6,491 nt of DNA, from contig JAIEQQ010000238.1 in assembly GCA_019747615.1 (NCBI GenBank), positions 1 to 6,491 of the forward strand, read 5' to 3'. Made by a program: the position numbers and the translations under genes. Below the pieces are notes generated by a model. The model saw only the letters and a program-made list of their open reading frames with translations. It did no database searches and was not told the DNA's origin. This document shows positions 1-5,661 of this stretch, piece after piece; position 1 is the first letter of the stretch; every line of letters starts with the position of its first letter. This DNA comes from Phycisphaerales bacterium (GTDB lineage Bacteria > Planctomycetota > Phycisphaerae > Phycisphaerales > UBA1924).

Positions 1-57
1 GTTTCATGTTGGGTATTCACCCGCTCGGACCTCAAACCTCGGGCATTTCCCTTCCCC

Positions 58-96
58 CTCCGTGTACCTCCGCGCCCCTCCGTCCTCTCCGTGTAC
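58..96. repeat. Pair of short direct repeats, CTCCGTGTAC
   Basis: The ten bases CTCCGTGTAC occur at 58-67 and again at 87-96, 29 nt apart, separated by more CTCCG/CGCCCCTCC-type sequence. They look like further divergent units of the pyrimidine-rich repeat tract that also makes up 108-155. No protein-coding or RNA gene signal accompanies them. Confidence 0.6.
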
Positions 97-107
97 ATTC
101 CCTGTCT

Positions 108-155
108 TCTCTGCGTGCCCCTGCAAACTCTGCGTCCCCTGCGTACTCCGATGTC
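108..155 (-). repeat. Outer copy of a 48-nt degenerate direct repeat
   Basis: This 48-nt stretch aligns without gaps to 276-323 with 41 of 48 bases identical by hand count. The last 12 bases (TACTCCGATGTC on the plus strand) match exactly. Inside it, a shorter degenerate unit of the form CTCTGCGT-CCCCTGC recurs. Read on the minus strand it begins GACATCGGAGTA and continues into CGCAGAG-type purine-rich units. I remember similar CGCAGAG-type intergenic repeats from many bacterial genomes, including planctomycetes, but I cannot name this one or assign a function. Confidence 0.75.
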
Positions 156-183
156 TTGAGGATCTCGAGGCCAAAGGCTGAAG

Positions 184-201
184 CCGGAGCTTGCGCTCCG
201 G
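184..201. other. GC-rich palindrome, REP-like hairpin
   Basis: CCGGAGC (184-190) and GCTCCGG (195-201) form a perfect 7-bp stem around a TTGC loop, and the stem can continue with G183-C203 and A182-T204 if one base is bulged. There is no T-tract on either side, so it is a weaker terminator candidate than 254-277. Short palindromes of this kind (GGAGCTTGCGCTCC) resemble dispersed REP-type elements. Whether this one is repeated elsewhere in the genome cannot be seen here. Confidence 0.5.
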
Positions 202-253
202 GCTCCCTTGATGCCCGATCCCTTCACCCTTCCATTCCTTCCGTCCCTTCGTT

Positions 254-277
254 GAAAGACCGGCCTTCCGGCCTTTC
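254..277 (-). terminator. Candidate intrinsic terminator of the six-gene operon
   Basis: On minus-strand RNA this folds into a 10-bp stem (GAAAGGCCGG pairing with CCGGUCUUUC, one G-U wobble) around an AAGG loop. On the plus strand the same position would be an A-C mismatch, so the structure fits minus-strand transcripts better. It begins about 45 nt past the TGA stop of the last gene. The UCUUUC at the end of the stem is a short U-rich stretch, but no long U-tract follows, so intrinsic termination may be inefficient or Rho may assist. Confidence 0.5.
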
Positions 278-323
278 TCTGCGTCCCCCTGCACTCCCCG
301 CGCCCCCTGCATACTCCGATGTC
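276..323 (-). repeat. Inner copy of the 48-nt degenerate direct repeat, touching the last stop codon
   Basis: Second copy of the unit at 108-155, offset by 168 nt. On the minus strand its leading edge (GACATCGGAGTA) starts with the G and A of the TGA stop codon of the acyltransferase gene (322-324). The repeat border and the end of the reading frame therefore coincide almost exactly. The other end merges into the stem of the terminator-like hairpin at 254-277. The 168-nt offset, with hairpins between the conserved edges, could mean that a larger composite unit was duplicated or inserted. Confidence 0.75.
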
Positions 324-2172
324 AGTGCCCCAGCTTCGCCGCTCGCATCGCCGAGCCGCCCGGCGTCGGTGCGATGCCGTGGTAGCGCAGGAAGTCGGCG
401 TGGCCCTTCACGCTCATGTAGCGGGCGACGCGCCGGGCAGGTGCCTTGGCCAGGTCCACGACGATCAACCCGTCCAGCGCATCGCCGAAGGCCGAATCCA
501 CGTTGAAGCCCACGAGCTTCGCCCCGAGCGCCAGGTACTGACGCAGCAGCACCGGCACGCCGCGGCCGTTGGGGTCGATCGACGCGACGAGCTGGTCCGC
601 GTCGTCCAGATTGTCGATCGTCTGCGACGCCAGATCAGTCTCACGCTGGCGGAACCTGTTAAACCGCGGCGGGCTCGTCGGGCTCGCCAGCCCCTTGAAG
701 TCCCCCGCGCCCACCGTCTCGTTCACAAAGTTCACCAGCAGTTTGCGGCACAGCGACGGATAGTCATCGGAGATGCTCACGGTTCCAAACAGCATGCGGT
801 ACTGCGGGTTGGCCACCGCAAAGTGCCCGATGCCTTGCCACAGCAACAGCAGCGTCGCAAAGTCGTTCTGGCTCTCCTTTCGCACGAACGAGCGGCCGAG
901 CTCGATCCCCGGCGTCAGCAGCTTGAGCTGCGCTTCGTCGTACCGAAACAGCGTGGACGTGTAGAGCCCCGCGACGCCGCTGCGGGCGATGAGCTTGTCG
1001 GTCAGCCCAAGCCGATACGCGCCGACGACCGATCGCTTGGTGTCGTCCCAGACAAACAGGTGCTTGTACGTGCGGTCAAACTCATCGGTATCCATCGACT
1101 TGCCCGTGCCCTCGCCCGCATCGCGGAACGAGATCTCACGCAGGCGGCAAATCTCCGGCAAGACATGCGGCAGCTCGTGCGCATCGGCGATGATCACGCG
1201 CATCGTGCCGATCGATGCCAGCGCGCGATCCGCCGGCAGGGCGTCCACGTCCTTCTGCAGCAGCTCCGTCGCAGTCTCGGGCGCGATCTCGGCCTGAACG
1301 CGGACCTTGGCCTGCTTGGGCGCAGCGTCCGACATCAAGTACGTCCGCGCCCTCAGATACGACGCGGCGTCCGCGTCGCACTCAAACCGAGCCAGCCGCT
1401 CGGCCGCGACCGCCCGCCCAACCCGCACGCGGATGCTCGCGCCACGCTTCCACAGCATCTCGCGAGGCAGCAGGGCGGTGCGAAGCAGCGGGTGGACCAG
1501 CCCAAGCGCCTGGAAGATCCAACTGTTCCGGGCATCAAAGTAGACCGGGACGACCTGCGCGCCGGTCATTCGCGCCAGCATCGCCACCGAGGCCGCCCAA
1601 GGCCCGTCGCTGACCGAGCCCTCGCGCAGGCGCAGCCGCGAAACCTCACCCGCCGGGAAGCTCGCAAGGCAGCCGCCGGCCTTCAGCCAGCGCACGCAGG
1701 ATCGGATCGCGGTGGTGTTGATGGCATGGTCGCTGGAGAAGACATCGACCTTGATGATGTCTTTCGAAAGCTCGGGGATGATCGAGAGATAGGAGTTGGC
1801 CAAGAGCTTGACATCGGGGCGAGCCCGTGAGATCAGCTCGAGGAACATCAGCCCGTCGATCCCCCCCAGGGGGTGATTCGCGACGAAGATCGTCGGCCCC
1901 GTCGCCGGAATCCGACGCAGATCCGCGTCGGTGACATCCGAACGAACCGCCAGCGACTTCAGCACCCGCCCGGCGAACGGGCCGGCCTGCTGATCGAGTG
2001 CGGCGTCGTAAAGGCTTTGCATTCCATCCAGCTTGAGCAGGTGATCCAGCGAATACCCCACCAGCGGCGAGAACGGCGACGCCATCCCCTGAGCCGAGAT
2101 GGTCTGCACGGAGATCCGCGTGTGGCCCGGGGGGGTGGGGATGGTCGTTTCGAGTGTGCTGCGGTCGCTCAT
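322..2172 (-). CDS. olsF: Bifunctional OlsF-like acyltransferase (PlsC-type plus GNAT/hemolysin-type), aminolipid synthesis
   Basis: A 616-residue protein with two acyltransferase domains. Residues about 70-270 form a PlsC-like lysophospholipid acyltransferase. The catalytic block is NHPLGGIDG (H100 to D106, an HX5D spacing instead of the canonical HX4D) and the substrate-binding block is SFPAGE (171-176). Residues about 325-580 resemble OlsB/hemolysin-like N-acyltransferases: LREISFR (345-350), DTDEFD (361-366), the GAYRLG strand (384-389) and the LLRQYLALGAK block (542-552). This order matches OlsF, in which the C-terminal domain N-acylates ornithine with a 3-hydroxyacyl group and the N-terminal domain then O-acylates the lyso-lipid. 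The amino-acid head group here is not known; glycine or another amine is possible. It probably acts at the inner membrane face. I chose the ATG at 2172, where the family-like sequence begins. The frame is open up to 2433, but that would overlap the upstream gene by 168 nt with unrelated Arg/Gly-rich residues. The ribosome site is weak (GAGAG, five bases before ATG). The gene follows the ATP-grasp gene after a 92-nt gap and is the last of the operon. Confidence 0.8.
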   Translation of the reverse strand: MSDRSTLETTIPTPPGHTRISVQTISAQGMASPFSPLVGYSLDHLLKLDGMQSLYDAALDQQAGPFAGRVLKSLAVRSDVTDADLRRIPATGPTIFVANHPLGGIDGLMFLELISRARPDVKLLANSYLSIIPELSKDIIKVDVFSSDHAINTTAIRSCVRWLKAGGCLASFPAGEVSRLRLREGSVSDGPWAASVAMLARMTGAQVVPVYFDARNSWIFQALGLVHPLLRTALLPREMLWKRGASIRVRVGRAVAAERLARFECDADAASYLRARTYLMSDAAPKQAKVRVQAEIAPETATELLQKDVDALPADRALASIGTMRVIIADAHELPHVLPEICRLREISFRDAGEGTGKSMDTDEFDRTYKHLFVWDDTKRSVVGAYRLGLTDKLIARSGVAGLYTSTLFRYDEAQLKLLTPGIELGRSFVRKESQNDFATLLLLWQGIGHFAVANPQYRMLFGTVSISDDYPSLCRKLLVNFVNETVGAGDFKGLASPTSPPRFNRFRQRETDLASQTIDNLDDADQLVASIDPNGRGVPVLLRQYLALGAKLVGFNVDSAFGDALDGLIVVDLAKAPARRVARYMSVKGHADFLRYHGIAPTPGGSAMRAAKLGH

Positions 2173-2264
2173 GGTTGCTCTCGCAGAAGGGTGACTGTCC
2201 GCTGACCCGAACTCTACGGGCCCCGGCCACTCCGCGGCCGCGAACCCTTTATCTGATCCCCCGC

Positions 2265-3359
2265 CTAGTCCGATCCTTCGCCCGCGCCCGGTCGCCGCCG
2301 GTGCGCCCAAACCATCCGGAGCAACTCGATCGGTCCGGTCGCTCGTGCGCCGGCCCGCACTCGCCTGGCCCCGATCTCGCACGCCAGCTTCCATTGCTCG
2401 CGGAGCGTTCGCTGTCCTGACCAGAATGCACAATTGGGGTCATAGATGCTGGTGTTTTCTGCGAAGACACCGTTAAACTCGACTACGGCGAATCCACGCC
2501 CGCGCCGAAGTTCCTCGTCGTCGGCGTATCTCAGGTCGAACCGACCGAACTCAATTCCAGCCGAATCAGCCGAGATTTCGTCCATCGCCCGGGCCAGATC
2601 GGCCGTCGCCAGGTCCGGCGCATCGGTAAACATCGTCCCGCGGCAGTGGTTGCCAATCACCCCCAACTGGAGCGATTCTTCGGCCCCGAGGCACCGATCT
2701 GCGTCGGCGCCCAGGCGATCGAGAAACACCGCTGCCTGAAACCGCAGGCGCGGATGTCGCCAGATCAACTCGCGGACGGAGGAGCGGCCATCACCAATGA
2801 CGCTCGGGAAGTGCTTTGCCGTCACGCCCAGGATTCGCCCGCGCGACTCGCCGGGGACTCTGGCGTAGAAGACGCCGACCTCGCGGGGGCCGGGGTGATA
2901 GACCTGCGCGATCACGTCGGATGTGAATCGTTCTAGGTACGCGCGGGCGGCGGATGAGCTTGCGATGCGCCGGACGCCGGTGCCGCGCTCGCCGATGTCG
3001 GGCTTGAGGATGATGGGCCAGGTCGTGCGCGAGCGTGTTATGAAAGCTTCGAGTGTCGCCATCCGCGTGTCGATTGGCCCTGGCACGAGCAGTTGATATT
3101 TCAGAACACGGTCGCCTCGGAGCGCGGCGAGGATCTGGGACTTGGACTCGCCGACGGCGCCTCCAGCGGGAATCGCCGGGTTGACTGCGGTGAAGCCCAT
3201 CGGATGGCGCGACCGCAGGGCGTGCCACACGATCCAAGGCAGCAACGGCGCATAGACCCACCACGCGGACCAGAACTCCCAGCGTTGCAAGCGCCCGAGC
3301 CACGCAGCGAAGCGGAGCCGTCGCAGCTCCGCGGGTGTCATCGGCGAGGAGGCGATCAT
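2265..3359 (-). CDS. Membrane-associated ATP-grasp ligase, carboxylate-amine ligase-like
   Basis: A 364-residue protein. Residues 27-47 form a Trp-rich hydrophobic segment (WEFWSAWWVYAPLLPWIVW), likely a membrane anchor or hairpin. A conserved-looking linker follows, FTAVNPAIPAGGAVGESK (56-73). The ATP-grasp core comes next: WPIILKPDIGERGTGV (114-129) contains the nucleotide-binding Lys119 and the Gly-rich loop, GRFDLR (272-277) places Asp275 as a probable metal ligand, and VVEFNGVFAEN (292-302) carries the E294/N296 Mg-binding pair. ATP-grasp enzymes activate a carboxylate as acyl phosphate and join it to an amine or thiol; close relatives are often annotated as carboxylate-amine ligase or D-Ala-D-Ala ligase. 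The substrate is not evident. The ATG at 3357-3359 overlaps the stop of the NRDE gene (ATGA), with AGAGG seven bases upstream, implying translational coupling. Its position before the acyltransferase suggests action on an amino-acid-bearing lipid or an envelope precursor (inference). Confidence 0.8.
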   Translation of the reverse strand: MIASSPMTPAELRRLRFAAWLGRLQRWEFWSAWWVYAPLLPWIVWHALRSRHPMGFTAVNPAIPAGGAVGESKSQILAALRGDRVLKYQLLVPGPIDTRMATLEAFITRSRTTWPIILKPDIGERGTGVRRIASSSAARAYLERFTSDVIAQVYHPGPREVGVFYARVPGESRGRILGVTAKHFPSVIGDGRSSVRELIWRHPRLRFQAAVFLDRLGADADRCLGAEESLQLGVIGNHCRGTMFTDAPDLATADLARAMDEISADSAGIEFGRFDLRYADDEELRRGRGFAVVEFNGVFAENTSIYDPNCAFWSGQRTLREQWKLACEIGARRVRAGARATGPIELLRMVWAHRRRPGAGEGSD

Positions 3360-4204
3360 CGAATCGCCTCTTGAGGCGTGAACTGGATGCTGGCGGGCTG
3401 TGGCTCGCCGTCCTGGGTCAGGTCGTCGCGGAGCGGCTGATACGTCATCTCCGCCCGGTCCTCGAAGACATCGAGCGTCGTGACGCTCACGGTGCGGGCG
3501 TCGGCGCGGGCCATGCGGACGGCCAGCTCGGGGTAATGTGGGTCGGTCAGCATGTGAAACGCGTCCTGGGCCGCGAGGTTTGCGCGCAGCGACGTGGCAG
3601 TGTTCGGTGACATCGCTGCTACGAACGCCCGCTCGAACTCGCGCCCGCGCGGGGCTTGGACGAGCTCATCGCCGAGGCCTGAACTCGTCAGCATCATCGG
3701 TCTGCTGAGATCGCTCGTGCGATGGACGCCGATCGAGCGGCCATCGGCATGAAGGACGACGCTCCGCGTGTGAACGGCGATCAGGACACGGAAGGGGGGG
3801 AACTCCTGGGGGTCGAGCGATGTGGCGATGTCGAGCGCCTCGTGCAGGTTCGCGGCCGCCAGCAGCATAGGCACGATCGCGCCGCGCGAGCGTGTCGGTG
3901 TGCCTGTGGCGACGGGAGCGCCCGGGCGCGGCGGTGTGCTTGTCGCGTTCAGGAGCGCGACGACGACGGCGTAATCGTTGCAGCCGACCCAACTCCCGCC
4001 GGAGACCGGGTCGATCGGCATGACCGCGCTGCGATCTCCGCACCGGACAACGCGAGGCCCGATGCCCGGCGGTCGTGACCGCTGCTCGTCGCGATTCATG
4101 ACGATTCGCATCACCAGCGCCCCGGGCGATGAGGCCGAGGCGGCCGTCGGTGCGACGGTCATCGTCGGCGCGCCGCGCGTCCGCATGATCGTCAGCGTGC
4201 ACAC
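3356..4204 (-). CDS. NRDE family protein (TANGO2 homologue)
   Basis: A 282-residue protein that starts with MCTLTI and carries the family signature MNRDEQRSRP (36-45), then GGSWVGCND (69-77) and VVALLNATS (81-89), which mirror the GGTWxGxN and ALLN blocks of NRDE/TANGO2 proteins. Cys2 is the near-invariant residue exposed after Met removal, giving an Ntn-hydrolase-like N terminus. This supports the GTG start at 4204, which also has AAGGA nine bases upstream. Residues about 8-30 (MRTRGAPTMTVAPTAASASSPGA, in two stretches) are an Ala/Ser/Thr/Pro-rich insertion between strand 1 and the NRDE strand; most relatives have only a short turn there. The biochemical reaction is not established. Animal and worm relatives have been linked to haem trafficking and to lipid and CoA metabolism. 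The start overlaps the DinB-like gene by 13 nt and the stop overlaps the ATP-grasp start by 4 nt. Confidence 0.85.
   Translation of the reverse strand: MCTLTIMRTRGAPTMTVAPTAASASSPGALVMRIVMNRDEQRSRPPGIGPRVVRCGDRSAVMPIDPVSGGSWVGCNDYAVVVALLNATSTPPRPGAPVATGTPTRSRGAIVPMLLAAANLHEALDIATSLDPQEFPPFRVLIAVHTRSVVLHADGRSIGVHRTSDLSRPMMLTSSGLGDELVQAPRGREFERAFVAAMSPNTATSLRANLAAQDAFHMLTDPHYPELAVRMARADARTVSVTTLDVFEDRAEMTYQPLRDDLTQDGEPQPASIQFTPQEAIR
3365..3378 (-). promoter_or_regulatory. Hairpin enclosing the Shine-Dalgarno of the ATP-grasp gene
   Basis: CGCCTC and GAGGCG are perfect inverted copies separated by two bases, so a stem of 5 bp (CGCCT/AGGCG) with a CAAG loop can form in the mRNA. The 3' arm contains the AGAGG that serves as ribosome binding site for the ATG at 3359, while the 5' arm is in the last codons of the NRDE gene. 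A ribosome finishing the NRDE frame would melt the stem and could re-start at the ATGA overlap. The structure is seen in the sequence; its use in coupling is inference. Confidence 0.4.
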
Positions 4205-4830
4205 GGGCCGGCGTCCTTGTGGGCGATGGTGGCGTTGGCGAATCCGAAGTTGTCCGGAACGGTGACGCCGCAGGCGACGACCATGCCGCGCAGAGTCGCC
4301 TGGTGGTGAACGGTGTGGCTGAGCACGAACGCCAGCTCTCGCGCGAGCGTCGATGTCACGGCCTGGAAGGCCCCGGCGCGAGTCGCCATCACTTCGACCG
4401 TCAGCGGGCGAGCGGGATCGGCGTCGCTGAGCGCTTCGAAGGCGGTCGCGAGGCGGGCGAGTTCCGTCGCCGCGGCGTTGCGATCGGTCTCGATGGGTGT
4501 GCCGCGAGCGCGCCGGTCGTACGCGACAACGCCGACGATCAAGCCATCGACGAGCGCCGCGAGGTGATCGATCGAGTGGCGCATGTGCCCCCCGATGGTC
4601 GCGCGCATGAACTGGGCGGACGAGGGCTGGGTGTACTTCTCGTCGGAGATCGCTCCGAGCATCGCGTGCAGCTCTCGCAGGACGACATTGATTGCCGAGG
4701 CGAGCTCGACGACGGGGCTCGTGCGGGGGTGGTGTGTGGCGGGCACCGCCAGCGCCGGACCTGTGTGGCCGTCGCGGGTCGCCGGAGTTCCAACAAAGCT
4801 TGCTGATGACAGTGGGGCGGGTGTGTTCAT
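4192..4830 (-). CDS. DinB-superfamily (DinB/YfiT-like) four-helix protein
   Basis: A 212-residue protein if translation begins at the ATG at 4830. The first 40 residues are Ala/Pro/Thr-rich and look disordered. The fold starts near VVELASAINVVLRELHAML (40-58). GGHMRHSIDHL (80-90) and FVLSHTVHHQATL (168-180) supply the clustered histidines (H82, H85, H89, H172, H175, H176) that in DinB/YfiT proteins bind a metal ion. Characterised family members include bacillithiol- and mycothiol-dependent transferases and hydrolases, but this branch (with the VAYDRRARGTPIETDR block at 102-117) is uncharacterised as far as I know. The frame continues to a TTG at 4869, which would add 13 residues and leave only a 9-nt gap after the preceding gene. 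Neither start has an ideal ribosome site: GGAGG lies 15 nt before the TTG, and nothing clear precedes the ATG. The stop overlaps the NRDE start by 13 nt. Confidence 0.8.
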   Translation of the reverse strand: MNTPAPLSSASFVGTPATRDGHTGPALAVPATHHPRTSPVVELASAINVVLRELHAMLGAISDEKYTQPSSAQFMRATIGGHMRHSIDHLAALVDGLIVGVVAYDRRARGTPIETDRNAAATELARLATAFEALSDADPARPLTVEVMATRAGAFQAVTSTLARELAFVLSHTVHHQATLRGMVVACGVTVPDNFGFANATIAHKDAGPCAR

Positions 4831-4831
4831 G

Positions 4832-4842
4832 GTTGAATCAAC
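4832..4842. promoter_or_regulatory. Short palindrome directly before the DinB-like start codon
   Basis: GTTGA-A-TCAAC is a perfect 5-bp inverted repeat with a one-base centre, one base upstream of the ATG at 4830. It could be a small operator half-site pair or chance. If the TTG at 4869 is the real start it lies inside the coding region and means little. Confidence 0.2.
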
Positions 4843-4878
4843 GAGTGAATGAAGTGGCCTGTGGGCCAACGGTGTTCT

Positions 4879-5661
4879 CTAGAGCCTCCGGACGTTTTCG
4901 GCGGAGACGGTCAGGATGTGCAGATCGCCGAGGATCGTGTGCTGGCCCTGAATCTCGACCGGGTCGGCGATCAGGTGCTCGACGAGACTTGGCAGAGCTC
5001 CGGAATCTGCGCCGCGGATGAGGTACGCGCGCGGGCCGCTGCCGGGCGAGCTGACAACCAGGACCGGGGCGACGCCGCCACGCACACACAAGGTAGCGCA
5101 GGCTTTGTGAGCTTTTCCAGAGCCGGGCTTCATGGCACCGAGGTAGCACTTTGAATCGACGATTTCGCCGCGGAGTTGAACGATCCCCGGCGAGCCGGGG
5201 CGCTCGCTCACGCGGTCAATGTCGATGGGCGGTGGGGGCTGCGTGGAGCTCCGTACGCTCTGCTCGGGTTCGAGTTCGAGCATTGTGCGATCATCTCTGG
5301 TGAGCAGCCAACCGGAGAGTTCGATGTGGCGCGGGGCGGTTTCGTTGAAACGGGATTGCACGCCGCGCTTGCCGACTTCGACCAGGAGCATGGTGCGATC
5401 GAGGCCTGTTTGCGGGTCGGTCGTGAGGAGCATCGGATAGGCCCCGGGGATCAGAACGCCCGAGAAGGTCTGCGAACGACCGTCATCCCACGTCGCGCTT
5501 CCGGGGTCGGCGCGGTTCATCGACCAGACGCTCGCGACGCAGATCGCCAGGCCAAGCGAGGAGCCAAGGAACGCGAGCATCGACCGGCGCAGCACCGGGT
5601 GCAGCGGCAGGTAGTTCACATAGAACGGAACGGAGTCGGCGCGCGTTCTGGGCTCAGCCAT
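4879..5661 (-). CDS. Single-helix membrane protein with Cys/His cluster, likely redox partner of the Rieske protein
   Basis: A 260-residue protein I cannot name. The N-terminal segment (FYVNYLPLHPVLRR, 13-26) precedes one transmembrane helix at about 27-48, leaving most of the protein outside the cytoplasm if the positive-inside rule holds (R25, R26 before the helix). Two domains follow. Residues 62-133 are beta-rich, with a FSGVLIPGAYPMLL start. Residues 160-260 begin LRGEIVDSKCYLGAMKPG (163-180) and continue GKAHKACATLCVRGG (182-196). C172, H185, C188 and C192 could bind a metal or form a redox disulphide. I recall similar GEIVDSKC...C...C proteins encoded next to Rieske-domain genes, but this is memory, not a search. 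The ATG at 5661 has AAGGGG seven bases upstream and overlaps the stop of the Rieske gene by 8 nt, so the two are translationally linked. Confidence 0.7.
   Translation of the reverse strand: MAEPRTRADSVPFYVNYLPLHPVLRRSMLAFLGSSLGLAICVASVWSMNRADPGSATWDDGRSQTFSGVLIPGAYPMLLTTDPQTGLDRTMLLVEVGKRGVQSRFNETAPRHIELSGWLLTRDDRTMLELEPEQSVRSSTQPPPPIDIDRVSERPGSPGIVQLRGEIVDSKCYLGAMKPGSGKAHKACATLCVRGGVAPVLVVSSPGSGPRAYLIRGADSGALPSLVEHLIADPVEIQGQHTILGDLHILTVSAENVRRL

Larger units (their letters stand above)
1..321. other. Gene-free, repeat-rich intergenic region downstream of the operon
   Basis: I see no supportable gene here. Open frames exist on both strands, but they translate to Pro/Ser/Arg-rich low-complexity sequence without any recognisable domain, as expected from a pyrimidine-rich (plus strand) degenerate repeat. 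The region contains two 48-nt repeat copies (108-155 and 276-323), two CTCCGTGTAC units (58-67 and 87-96), a terminator-like hairpin (254-277) and a second GC-rich palindrome (184-201). Read on the minus strand, the direction of the neighbouring operon, the repeats are purine-rich (CGCAGAG, GGACGGAG, GCAGGGG). A very small GGGT-ATTC-ACCC hairpin lies at 11-22. The region would form the 3' untranslated end of the operon transcript. Confidence 0.75.

Noticed and set aside
108..323. CRISPR array
   Set aside because: There are only two copies, with an offset of 168 nt, internal degeneracy and no regular spacers, and no cas genes are nearby.
4..506. Open frames of about 100 and 166 codons on the two strands at the left end
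   Set aside because: Their translations are repeat-derived and low in complexity, with no motif. The plus-strand one also runs into the real acyltransferase gene.
319..1830. A 503-codon open frame on the plus strand
   Set aside because: It lies antisense to the acyltransferase gene, is dominated by Arg, His and Gln without any domain, and is the usual by-product of third-position GC bias. The minus-strand frame has clear catalytic motifs.
2173..2264. Possible internal promoter before the acyltransferase gene
   Set aside because: On the minus strand, GATAAA and TAGAGT look slightly like -10 boxes, but neither has a matching -35 element at proper spacing. The GGGT...ACCC partial palindrome nearby has several mismatches.
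2173..2433. N-terminal extension of the acyltransferase to an upstream start at 2433
   Set aside because: The extra 87 residues are Arg/Gly-rich, do not resemble the family, and would overlap the ATP-grasp gene by 168 nt. The ATG at 2172 is the simpler start.
3666..4202. A 178-codon minus-strand frame inside the NRDE gene
   Set aside because: It is an out-of-frame shadow rich in Arg, His and Asp. The overlapping NRDE frame has the family signature and proper ribosome site.
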